From Neocallimastix lanati (nom. inval.) (Eukaryota > Neocallimastigomycota > Neocallimastigomycetes > Neocallimastigales > Neocallimastigaceae), in contig JACVTC010000395.1 in assembly GCA_016946835.1 (NCBI GenBank), forward strand, positions 1 through 32,713: a DNA stretch of 32,713 nucleotides. Reading direction: 5' to 3'. Position 1 is the stretch's first letter. Each line of letters begins with the position of its first letter. Both the position numbers and the translations under genes were made by a program. This document shows positions 21,421-30,500 of the stretch, in pieces. The notes under the pieces were generated by a model. The model searched no databases. It was not told where the DNA came from and worked only from the letters and a program-made list of their open reading frames with translations.

Positions 21421-21882
21421 TTAAATGGTATTTGAAAATTCAATAACTTTGATATTTGAAGTATATGAAATTTGTGACTTATCAAGAAATGGAAAAAGTT
21501 CAATACTATATTCATTTAAAGGTTTAAATCCATAATTTATAAATATTTCTTTAACTCGTGTACTATTAATAGCACATTCATAATGATTAATGACATAAGA
21601 ATCTGTAATATTGATATACATAATATTATCACATTCTGAATGAGCATATCTAAGTGAACTTAATAAGTAAATATGTGAAGTCTTATCTATGATGTCATTA
21701 AATTGACTATTTTCCGGTTGGATACATTGTTTATAAGTAATGGAGGATGAATAAATATTATCGGTAAATAAATTGTAATCAAAAAATACTAAACAAAAAA
21801 TTCCATTTATGTTTTTAGATATATTAGTGAGCATCCTAGAAATATTAATGTAGGTGAAATCATTTAGAGCGAAAAAATATAA
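20787..21882 (-). repeat. Segmental duplication, copy A
   Basis: This copy can be aligned by eye to 22826-23958. The right breakpoint is sharp: identity ends after GAGCGAAAAA (about 21882 here, 23958 in copy B). The left edge is less certain. It contains the last 149 or so codons of the capping methyltransferase and its 3' flank. The coding part is much better conserved than the flank. Confidence 0.85.
20889..21003 (-). other. G+C-richer coding-like block in duplication copy A
   Basis: Read on the minus strand, this block gives AEAISTYTKKYRDIMTTLIF and then PCLERTKEYYKRELKI, with a stop just upstream. Copy B carries a recognisable counterpart. It looks like a relic of one exon or gene end of unknown family. 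Confidence 0.4.
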
Positions 21883-21912
21883 TAATATATAATCATCATA
21901 TGCTAAAACCAC
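21421..21912 (-). pseudogene. Truncated duplicate of the capping enzyme methyltransferase C-terminus
   Basis: The 163-codon frame matches capping enzyme residues about 796-944 with roughly 20 differences in about 148 aligned residues (hand count) and no gaps. The first 13 or so residues come from unrelated DNA beyond the duplication breakpoint, so the Met is fortuitous. The copy lacks the S-adenosylmethionine-binding motif (LLDIGTGNGG in the full gene) and both upstream domains, so it cannot be an active methyltransferase alone. It nevertheless has no stop or frame shift. It is best read as a gene fragment left by duplication. Retention as a truncated protein is possible but unsupported. Confidence 0.85.
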
Positions 21913-22182
21913 TATTAATGTGCATAAATCATAGCTGTTTTACACATTTATAAAATGTCACGTGATCAGAATATATATATTAAACAGTATAATTTTATAC
22001 AATATATATACTAAAAATATAGCTAATATTAATGTATAAAATAAACTAACAATAAATAGCATAAATATAATACAGATAATATTATAAAAATATAACTTAT
22101 ATAAATACTATATATACTAATACTAGTATTACTAATACTAATACTATATATATGCATATAGTATATAGTTTTAAAAAATATT

Positions 22183-22220
22183 ATATAGTAATAGTTTAAT
22201 TATATAATATTTTTAAACTT
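22183..22220. repeat. Direct repeat, copy 1
   Basis: Nearly the same 38-39 bases recur at 22323-22361, about 140 bases away, with a core AATAGTTTAATTATATAATA. This may be a footprint of rearrangement or simply A+T-rich slippage. Confidence 0.6.
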
Positions 22221-22322
22221 ATTAATTTTATATAAACTTAAAGTTAACCTTATACTTAAAGTTAGTTACTCTTATACTTAGTTATTTAATTTTATTTTAT
22301 ACTATATAATAAATATTATCTA

Positions 22323-22361
22323 TTATATAGCAATAGTTTAATTATATAATATTATTAAACT
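22323..22361. repeat. Direct repeat, copy 2
   Basis: This is the partner of 22183-22220, differing by a few bases. It lies just 3' of the Cys-rich peptide gene. Confidence 0.6.
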
Positions 22362-22387
22362 TTTTGATAGTAAGATTATATTTTTAA

Positions 22388-22657
22388 TTAACATCTAGCA
22401 CACGCTGGTTGATTATTAGGTCCATGACCTTGGTGATCTCCAAATGCTCTTGAAGCAAAGCATGCAGCACTGCATCCGGAATATTTTTCCTTCATGCAAT
22501 CAAAATTACAACAAAGCCATTTATTCCTATATTGAGCACCACCTTGGATTTTACATTTAACTTCAGCAATTAAACTTCTTTTATTAATAGGTGAAGATAA
22601 AATACATAATGTATTAATTAGAATAACACATAAGACTGCAAAGAAATTCAACTTCAT
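22388..22657 (-). CDS. Small secreted Cys-rich peptide with Kex2-type propeptide
   Basis: The 89-residue precursor has a signal peptide (about 1-20), a short propeptide ending in Lys26-Arg27, and a mature peptide of about 62 residues with eight Cys. The pattern is C-x13-CC-x3-C-x7-C-x3-C-x19-C-x2-C, ending in Cys as the last residue. The segment between the sixth and seventh Cys is Gly/His/Asn-rich (FGDHQGHGPNNQ). Four disulfides would be expected. Such peptides in fungi act as antimicrobial peptides, effectors or wall proteins; I do not recognise the family and cannot choose. The gene sits between the two copies of a viral-derived duplication. The first Met gives a clean signal peptide. Confidence 0.8.
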   Translation of the reverse strand: MKLNFFAVLCVILINTLCILSSPINKRSLIAEVKCKIQGGAQYRNKWLCCNFDCMKEKYSGCSAACFASRAFGDHQGHGPNNQPACARC

Positions 22658-23493
22658 GATGATAATGATAAATAATATAATATTTATTTTATTATTTTAA
22701 ATTTTTTATTTTGCAATATTTATTCATTAAAAAATCATTTTATAAATCAATAATTTTAAAAAAAAAAATTATTAATAATATATTAATTTATATATATATA
22801 TTTAAAAAGTATAACTTTAAGTAACCTTAATATTATTTTCATTATTTTATTTTTTATTCTATTATATTTCGTTTAACTTTGTCCCATGTTTGATTTTAAA
22901 AAATAAATTGATTAACGATAAATATATATAAATTATTTATTTTTAATTCCCGTAAGTACCGCTCTTTAGTTTTCTCAAAGTATGGGAATATTAAAGTAGC
23001 CATAATACCTTGGTATACTTTCGCATAAGCGGATATTGTTTCCACTTGATCACTTTTTTGAAAAAAAATAAATATAAAATAATATATTTTTCTTTCTAAA
23101 ATTTTTAAATATTGAATTATAAAATTCAATCTAATATATTTTTATTATTTATTTTTTAAATATGATTAATTATTAATATACTATTTATATTTATATTATA
23201 AAATATATAGTTATATATATAAAATTTAATAAATTTTAAAAATAATTTCTTCTTTTTTAAAAAAAAATAATTATTACAATAATAATTATATGAATTATTA
23301 TATTTTATTAAATTTTTAAATTTATTATAATTTTTTTTTTTTTTTTTTTTTTAATTTTAATAATTTTTTAAAATTTTTTAATTTAAAACGAAACAAGGTA
23401 AATTACAAGAAAATATATTTTAAATATATATATTAGAATTATATTTTTTAAAATAAAATTAAAAATACCTTAAAATTAACTAAGTATAAATAT
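22658..23493. other. Intergenic region containing the 3' flank of the capping enzyme gene
   Basis: The segment from about 22826 on is homologous to the 20787-21420 region (duplication copy B). A T run of more than 20 bases lies at about 23330-23352. No independent gene is supported. Confidence 0.6.
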
Positions 23494-23958
23494 TTAAAAT
23501 TCGTTGATATTTGAAAATTCAATAACTTTGATATTTGACGTATATGAAATTTGTGACTTATCAAGGAACGGAAAAAGATCAACATTATATTCATTTAAAA
23601 GTTTAAATCCATATTTTACAAATATTTCTTTAACTCGTATACTATTAATAGCGCATTCATAATGATTAATGACATAAGAATCTGTAATATTAATATACAT
23701 AATATTATCACATTCTGAATGAGCATATCTAAGTGAACTTAATAAATAAATGTAAGAACTCCTATCTATTATATCATTAAATTGGTTAATTTCTGTTTGG
23801 ATACATTGTTTATAAGTGATAGAGGATGAATTAATATCATCTGAAAATAAATTATAATCAAAAAATATTAAGCAAAAAATTCCATTTATATTTTTAGCAA
23901 TATTACTGAGCATCCTAGAAATATTAGTGTAGGTAAAATCATTTAGAGCGAAAAAGCA
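22826..23958 (-). repeat. Segmental duplication, copy B (includes 3' end of the full capping enzyme gene)
   Basis: This is the counterpart of 20787-21882. It contains the complete gene's last 150 or so codons plus about 670 bases of 3' flank. It is presumably the parental copy, because the gene continues intact upstream of the breakpoint. Confidence 0.85.
22947..23058 (-). other. G+C-richer coding-like block in duplication copy B
   Basis: This minus-strand counterpart of 20889-21003 reads VETISAYAKVYQGIMATLIF and then PYFEKTKERYLRELKI. Many differences from copy A change amino acids, so it appears to be drifting. Confidence 0.4.
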
Positions 23959-26340
23959 AGTAGCAACATCATAAATATCTCTTAATTCTACATTCTGAAT
24001 GGTATTTTGAAGTATTGAGATACGATTACGAATTTCGGATTTAGAAATACGTTCCTTCAAAACTTTTATTTTTTCACAGTCAGGTTCAACACAAACAATT
24101 TTGCGGAAATTTTTCCACTTGTGAAGATCACCACCATTTCCTGTTCCTATATCTAATAGATTACCTTTGTATTTATGAAGAATATTTTGCTTAATGATAT
24201 TGTGATATTTACGCATTAAAACAGTTGAAGAAGGTGTAAATATTTCAAGATTTACTTTTTGGTAGGAAGCAATTAGTATACTATTAAAGGTGTTTATACT
24301 ATTAGAAGTATATTTGTCTTTCCGCTCTTTAACGAATGAATTGTTGTCTAAATTAATTTCCACAATGAATGGGACTTTTTTTTCTCTGACTAAATGATAA
24401 GTAACAACACGTGTTTTGGTTGGTACATCATTAATCATTTCTACTTGTTTACGATAATAATAACAATAAAATTTATTATCAGTTATTTCTGTATTACTTT
24501 TGTTATTATTATTTTTATTATTATTTCTATTATTATCTTTATTATTTGGAACATCTTTAATATTTTTTGTTGAATAAAATTTTTTATGTTGATGATAGCG
24601 TAGGCACACTTCTTTATATTCCGAAAATGGTAAATTTACTGTTGATTTTTTAATTAAATGATCTCGAGAATAAAAGTATCTTCCATTAAATCGTAGATCT
24701 ACAGTATTTCTAGTTTTAATTTTATAAACTTTTATATTGTCGTAATAGGATGATCGTCCATTTGTAATAATGATACCGTCATTTGGTATAGATGGATTGT
24801 CAAATTTATTAAACGAAATTATGAAATTTTGTAATTCCGAAAAAGAGGAACATTTAGTAATATTTTTTTTAATTATTTTGTTATTGAAATCTTCAAAGTT
24901 AAGAGCGTTCAGAATATTTATTCTATCGGAATAAGATTTATGTCTCAAATCTTCATTATTATAATAAATTAAGTCAAACGGAATGAATATATTATCGAGG
25001 TATTCACAATCTAATACCATATGAAAATCGGTCTTTGTTTGACAAATATATTCTACACGAAAGTTTTCTGAAATACTAAACATCAAATTATTTATTATGA
25101 TTATCAATCGACGAAATCCATCCGTTTTAGCCGCTACATAAAATGTATCGTTTATTAAATTTTTTGCTTCTTTATATAAAATATCTAACGAAGGAGTGAT
25201 TGGTTTCTGAAATTCATAATTTGGCATCAAAAAAAATAAATAATCAAGAATGAAATTTGAGCAATCTAACGATACCATAATCGAATGAATCATATTCATA
25301 ATATTATCTTTTTTAAGATAAGTATTATTTAAAAATTCAATTTCTAATTGATTCTTATCATCAAAAACTGTCATATCAATACGAGCACCATTTTTCATTA
25401 TAAAAGATCGTCTTTTCTTAGTAATAGGTGTAATATATTTTAAAATAGATAATGAAAATTTTGCATCTATATCGTTCATTTCTTTATATATTGCATATTC
25501 TGTGATCTCTTTTTCTGATTTATTCTTTTCAATGTACTTGCTTTCTGTTTTTAAATTACTGTCATTATTGATAATACTGTCATTATTGAATACACTGTCA
25601 TTATTGATAATAATGTCATTATTGAATTCACTGTCATTATTGATAATACTGTCATTATTGATAATACTGTCATTATTGTTGTTATCATTGTTATTAGTAA
25701 TATTTTCATATTTATAATTACTTTGATTTAATATTTCTATTTTAATATTTTTATTATTTCCACTTTTAATTATGCTTTTACTTTCAATTTTACTTTTGTC
25801 TTCAATTTTTAAATACCTTTTAATTTGTGATGAATCTAACAATACTTCGATACTAAGATTAATTTTAAATATAAAATAATAAAATGTCATCATGGTAATT
25901 TTTTTAGTATATTCCATATGATTATTTAGGGTTTCTGTAATTTCTTGGTCTTTATTGATTTCTAAATAATTTAAAAATTTAGAAATATCCATAAACTGGA
26001 ACTCATTTTGTGGAGTTGGAGTTATTGTCGTTTCATTTTCGTTCTCATTTTCAGTACATGGATAAGTTGAATTACATATTATTCTATATCGTGTTTTTGC
26101 ATTTTCATTGTAAGAAAATTCAGAATATTGACAAGAATTATCATTAAGAAAATTTTTTAAATCTATATTCACATATTTTCTACGAAGTCTAAATTCTAAT
26201 TCAAAACTACAAATTTTTTCATTGAAAAAAGAATTACTTTTAATAATGTTTATTTGTTCATATATATATTCTAAAATATCAAATAAACTATTTTGTTTTT
26301 CTAATGACGAATAATTATTAGATGGTATAAATGAATTCAT
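23494..26340 (-). CDS. NCLDV-type trifunctional mRNA capping enzyme
   Basis: The 948-residue enzyme would carry out all three cap steps. An RNA triphosphatase domain of the metal-dependent tunnel type shows its two glutamate strands at 46-54 (FELEFRLRR) and 331-336 (QLEIEF). A guanylyltransferase domain has the lysine nucleotidyl motif KTDG (405-408), DCEY (444-447), DGIIIT (521-526) and KIKTRNTVDL (540-549). An N7-methyltransferase domain has the S-adenosylmethionine loop DIGTGNGG (730-737), acidic Glu752 and FALNDF (797-802). The order and fusion match the capping enzymes of poxviruses, asfarviruses and mimiviruses; fungal nuclear capping enzymes are separate, smaller proteins. Low-complexity inserts sit at 211-262 (within the triphosphatase) and 598-617 (Asn/Lys). 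All motifs are intact, so the gene is recent or maintained. Its 3' part is duplicated at 20787-21882. The start is the first Met in frame. Confidence 0.95.
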   Translation of the reverse strand: MNSFIPSNNYSSLEKQNSLFDILEYIYEQINIIKSNSFFNEKICSFELEFRLRRKYVNIDLKNFLNDNSCQYSEFSYNENAKTRYRIICNSTYPCTENENENETTITPTPQNEFQFMDISKFLNYLEINKDQEITETLNNHMEYTKKITMMTFYYFIFKINLSIEVLLDSSQIKRYLKIEDKSKIESKSIIKSGNNKNIKIEILNQSNYKYENITNNNDNNNNDSIINNDSIINNDSEFNNDIIINNDSVFNNDSIINNDSNLKTESKYIEKNKSEKEITEYAIYKEMNDIDAKFSLSILKYITPITKKRRSFIMKNGARIDMTVFDDKNQLEIEFLNNTYLKKDNIMNMIHSIMVSLDCSNFILDYLFFLMPNYEFQKPITPSLDILYKEAKNLINDTFYVAAKTDGFRRLIIIINNLMFSISENFRVEYICQTKTDFHMVLDCEYLDNIFIPFDLIYYNNEDLRHKSYSDRINILNALNFEDFNNKIIKKNITKCSSFSELQNFIISFNKFDNPSIPNDGIIITNGRSSYYDNIKVYKIKTRNTVDLRFNGRYFYSRDHLIKKSTVNLPFSEYKEVCLRYHQHKKFYSTKNIKDVPNNKDNNRNNNKNNNNKSNTEITDNKFYCYYYRKQVEMINDVPTKTRVVTYHLVREKKVPFIVEINLDNNSFVKERKDKYTSNSINTFNSILIASYQKVNLEIFTPSSTVLMRKYHNIIKQNILHKYKGNLLDIGTGNGGDLHKWKNFRKIVCVEPDCEKIKVLKERISKSEIRNRISILQNTIQNVELRDIYDVATCFFALNDFTYTNISRMLSNIAKNINGIFCLIFFDYNLFSDDINSSSITYKQCIQTEINQFNDIIDRSSYIYLLSSLRYAHSECDNIMYINITDSYVINHYECAINSIRVKEIFVKYGFKLLNEYNVDLFPFLDKSQISYTSNIKVIEFSNINEF
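25555..25674 (-). repeat. 18-bp tandem repeat (NDSIIN hexapeptide) inside the capping enzyme
   Basis: About seven units encode variants of NDSIIN between the two glutamate strands of the triphosphatase domain. All units stay in frame. Confidence 0.85.
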
Positions 26341-26904
26341 AATAATTTTTTTTAATAAATTTAAATATTTATTATTCGTATATATAAAATATAAATATTT
26401 TCTCTTACTATTTTATTTAAAAATTATATATTTTTATAAAATAAATTTATAAAAAAATTAAGAATACACAATTTACGAGTATATAAATAAATGTTTAATA
26501 TTATGAATAAATAAATATTTTTACTTTCTATTTTTTAATTAATAAATATAAAACATAGAAATATCAATTTATAAATGAATGATTCATCTATTATACCCTT
26601 ATTTTATGATTATAAAAAAATTTTTAATATTTTTGAGTTATAATAAAAAAATATAAATATATAAAAAAATATAATTTTTTATTTGGTTATTTTAAAATTT
26701 TAAAAAATTATTATCATAAAATTTTCATTAACATTTATAAATATATATGTAAATAATTTTTTTTTTTTGCTTTTTGGTTTTTGGTTTTTAAAAAAATATT
26801 TTTATTATTAAATTTATTATTAATTATTTTATAATTTTTATACATGTTATTTATAAAATATTATTAATAAATTAAAAAAAAATATATGCAATATTTTCAT
26901 TGTT
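26341..26904. other. Intergenic region between the capping enzyme and glycosylase genes
   Basis: This A+T-rich stretch lies upstream of the capping enzyme and downstream of the glycosylase, both on the minus strand. It has T and GGTTTTT runs near 26758-26790. No gene or RNA is seen. Confidence 0.6.
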
Positions 26905-27522
26905 TTACCATTCAAAAGTAAAACCAATTTCACCAGCAAGTTCTCTTGCTTTAATGAAGCATTTTGAATTTTTAAATTTAGTATATTCATTGATTGGATG
27001 AGGAACTTCGACTACCGAAGATTTTATTTCATTAATTGATTTACGTAAAGAAATAGCTTTAGAGCCAAATAATAAGAAAACCACAGAATGATGATTAGAG
27101 ATATATTGTACTAAATTGTTAATAAACGGTTCCCATAGAAGGTGATAATGAAAAGGAATAGTATCGACTACAGGACGGGTAAAACAAAAATTGCATAAAA
27201 ATATTCCATTTTTAAGCCATTGATCTAAACGGTAATCTATTGGTCTTTTAAAAGAAGTTACCGTACTTTCCATATTTTGAAATATACGTTTCAATAGTAA
27301 AGGAGGAGTGGAATTTCGTGTTGCAAATGCAATATCGCTTCTATCACATGATTTTTGGTAGGGTTCATCACCAATCATCACCACTTTAACTTTCTCCAAT
27401 GGTATATACTTAAAAATAGCAAATATTTCTTCCAAGGGTGGTGTGTAATACGTTGTTTTCAACTGATTTAATATATGATTAATTAATTTTGAATTTTTAA
27501 TAAAGAAATCATTCCATGACAT
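26905..27522 (-). CDS. UNG: Family-1-like uracil-DNA glycosylase with altered active site
   Basis: The 205-residue protein follows the family 1 uracil-DNA glycosylase plan. The water-activating loop is GDEPYQ (51-56), the uracil-stacking Phe lies in DIAFAT (F66), the uracil-binding Asn follows GIFLCN (N111), WEPF and VVFLLFGSKA (147-156) match the core strands, and the His loop is VPHPINEY (H175). Relative to the family GQDPYH motif, the catalytic Asp is replaced by Glu53, the preceding Gln by Asp52, and the last His by Gln56. The HPSP loop is also changed. It may therefore be a weak or inactive glycosylase, possibly kept as a structural replication factor, as poxvirus UDG partly is. Such glycosylases occur in several large DNA viruses. 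The start codon overlaps the polymerase gene start on the other strand. Confidence 0.88.
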   Translation of the reverse strand: MSWNDFFIKNSKLINHILNQLKTTYYTPPLEEIFAIFKYIPLEKVKVVMIGDEPYQKSCDRSDIAFATRNSTPPLLLKRIFQNMESTVTSFKRPIDYRLDQWLKNGIFLCNFCFTRPVVDTIPFHYHLLWEPFINNLVQYISNHHSVVFLLFGSKAISLRKSINEIKSSVVEVPHPINEYTKFKNSKCFIKARELAGEIGFTFEW

Positions 27523-27523
27523 G
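27520..27523. promoter_or_regulatory. Shared head-to-head start codons (CATG palindrome)
   Basis: The minus-strand ATG of the glycosylase gene (27522-27520) and the plus-strand ATG of the RPB2 gene (27521-27523) overlap in a single CATG. There is no intergenic space, so each promoter and leader must lie inside the other gene's coding sequence. Confidence 0.8.
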
Positions 27524-30500
27524 AGCGAGAATAATTATTTGGAAAAATTTATAAATCAATATAATGTCTATGCTAATATAGATAAATTATTTATAAAAAA
27601 GTTGTATGATATTAAAGTATTTTTAGAAAAAAAGCTACCTAATTTAAATCCTTTAACTATTTCTATTCCAGAAGTAGAGTATGATCATTTGATGGTAGAG
27701 AAAAAGACATACTATATATCATTAATTCATGATGATTATGAAATTAAAATACCAGCACCAATCGACGGAGTATTCGTTGTAGATGGGATTGAAAAAGTAA
27801 TTATTTCACAAGAGATATTTTGTACTCCTTTTTTTGTTTATAAGGAGGATCATATTGAGTATAAGGAATGTAATGAAAAGGGAAAATTTCAATCTCTGGA
27901 GATGTTTACCGATTATAGTTACATTGTATATTTAAAAAAGATTATGTTAAAGCAATCTACAAGAAGTAAAGAAAAAAGTGAAAAGGTTAATTTAGATTAC
28001 CATAATTTAGGGAATGAAAATTATGTGGATTTAAACAATGAATACACTAATATTGATATCCATTATAGATTTTCAAATAAAAGTCGAGAAAAAAAATTAA
28101 GAAATATGAAAAGATATACCTTATTAGATATTCGAGTTTATTATTCATTATTTTTCCAAGAATTACGTATAAAAGGAATTAAATCGCATGAAAGACAAAG
28201 TATATCATTGGTGTATATTCTTCATCATTTGAATCCTTCGCTTTCCTTGGATGAAATTAAAAATATAATCGTATCGGTGGTGATTGGTGAAAATTTACCT
28301 AAAGATATTAATATTATTATTCCGGATTCATTTCCTGAAGAAACATTACATTCTATTATAGCTCGTCGTTCCGAAAGTCATAATAAAATATTATCCATGG
28401 TCGATAGAATGATCGATAGCTACTTTACTCCAGACTACTTACATTGTAATGAGTCATCATCAAACGATTCGTCATATGATGATAAAAGTACTAAATTTTA
28501 TACTTATTTGGCAATGGCAAGATCATTATTCCATAATGAAGGAAATGTTCAATATTATAACAGTCGTATTGATACCTTTCCTTATTCCTTATATCGTAGC
28601 ATAAAATATTTTACTTTGGAAAATAAAAAATTACCACTGGATAAGTTCATTAGAAATTTAAATATAAAATTGTACGGAAATGTAAAATCTGGAAAAGTTC
28701 GTTCTTATTTCCGAGAATATGAAGCTATTTCTGTGCAAACATTAAGTAAGCGTTCTTACTATGATAAACTTTCCCATTTACGAAGAGTTCAAATTCCCAT
28801 CAACACAGAGAGTGATAATTCTCAACTCCGTATGTCTTATGATTACGGTTATTTTTGTCCATTTGAAACTCCTGAATCCAAAGATGTAGGCTTTGTAAAA
28901 TATTTTGGATTATCTGTATTAATGGGGCCAGATTTTACTATTGATGAAAAAATTCTTGAACCCTTTTTATTCAAGTATAATGAAATATATGATGCTACAA
29001 CTCAAGATAAAAAGATGACGATAATAGTAATAGTAATTCAGATGAAAATATTAATGATAATAGCCAAAGTAACACTGAAAATAAAAGTAATGATAATAGT
29101 AAAAGTAACTTTGAATATGGAGATGATGATTATTGTGATAGTGACATTAGTAATTCTAATAGTCCTAATGAAAAAGAAAAACTTTAAAAACTGGAAAAAA
29201 ATATCCAGTATTATTGAATACACGGTTTATCGGATTCACTACCACCGATTTAGTAGACTATACTTATAAAGTATTAAAATTGAAATATCCTTATATAAGT
29301 TGTGTCTTCGATAACATCAGTTATTATTTATTTACGGATGAAGGAAGAATGTTTCGACCAATTAGAATAAAGAAAAATGGAAAAGAAATTGGCATAAGAC
29401 TTGTTGAAATTTCTGAAAATAAAATTAATATCAATTATCAATACGAAGAACTTGATCCAAATTTTATTTTTGGTTTAATTAGTGCTTTATCGCCATTTCC
29501 TGGTAATAATCATGTACCAAGACTCACATTTCAAGCTGGAATGACAAAGCAGTGTATGTCGAATGACAGCACCATCTTTAAATACAATGATAATTCTAGA
29601 AGACTAATTAATGCACAAAGACCATTTTGTATGACAAAGCTAGAATATATTTTATCAAGAAGACTGTGTCATTATAAGTCCTTAGATTTTTTACTCAATA
29701 AAGATAATATTAATATGAGTGAATTATTTTCGAATTTAGAATTTTTGGATAATTCTATTGAAGAAAATTCAAGTAAGAATAGTGTTCATGAAAATAACCC
29801 CGAAATAATGGATGGGAAGAACGAGAATTCAGAAAATATTAAATTTGATAAAAATTTAACTTTAAATAATAATGAATTTAGAAACCGTCTCGCTGACTTG
29901 TCAAATATTACTATTGAAAGTGATGATTCACTTCTAGTGACTACTGGAAATACATACCACAGATTCGGAGGTCAAAATGCCATTGTGGCTATTATGGCAT
30001 ATGGCAACAATCAAGAGGATAGTTTAATATTTAATGATAAAAGCATTAAAGATGGATTATTTAATAATATTAAATATCGATATCAATACTTATCCTATAA
30101 CATTAAAAGGGAAATATTAGTCAACATTAATTTAAACTATAAAGATGGATTACCAAAACCAAATACAAAAATTGCTTATAATCCTCACAATGTCAATGAA
30201 CCACTATTTCGTATATATGATGTAATTTCAAATAAAGTAACTGATGTAGAAAATATTTTCAGAAAACCTGTGATTGTGGATCATTGTACCAGATATATTG
30301 AGGATGATGTATGCTATTGCTGTGTAAAAGTTCGACATTTATATCAACCACAACAAGGTGATAAATTTGCAAGTCGATATGCTCAGAAGGGTGTGATTGG
30401 TTCGATATTACTAGAAGAAATGATGCCAAGAACAAAATATGGTGTAATTCCTGATATCATTGTAAATCCACATGCTTTTCCTTCAAGAATGACAGTAGGT

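Larger units (their letters stand above)
21913..22387. other. Intergenic region with short direct repeats
   Basis: This very A+T-rich stretch contains a pair of direct repeats of about 38 bp (22183-22220 and 22323-22361), tandem ACTAATACT-like units around 22110-22150, and an isolated TCACGTGA palindrome at 21958-21965. No gene is seen. Confidence 0.5.

Noticed and set aside
22896-23129. 77-codon minus-strand frame in duplication copy B
   Set aside because: Its Met and N-terminal half lie in A+T filler, and copy A has a stop at the matching point. Only the central block is shared, so it is treated as a relic, not a gene.
29009-29181. Intron explanation for the RPB2 break
   Set aside because: The segment is an open, acidic, protein-like frame and the flanks sit at A runs; no convincing GT/AG pair removes it in a way that joins the two parts better than A-run shifts.
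29038-29223. Minus-strand frame opposite the RPB2 insert
   Set aside because: It is antisense to the Asn/Asp-rich linker and is an Ile/Thr/Phe-rich translation artefact.
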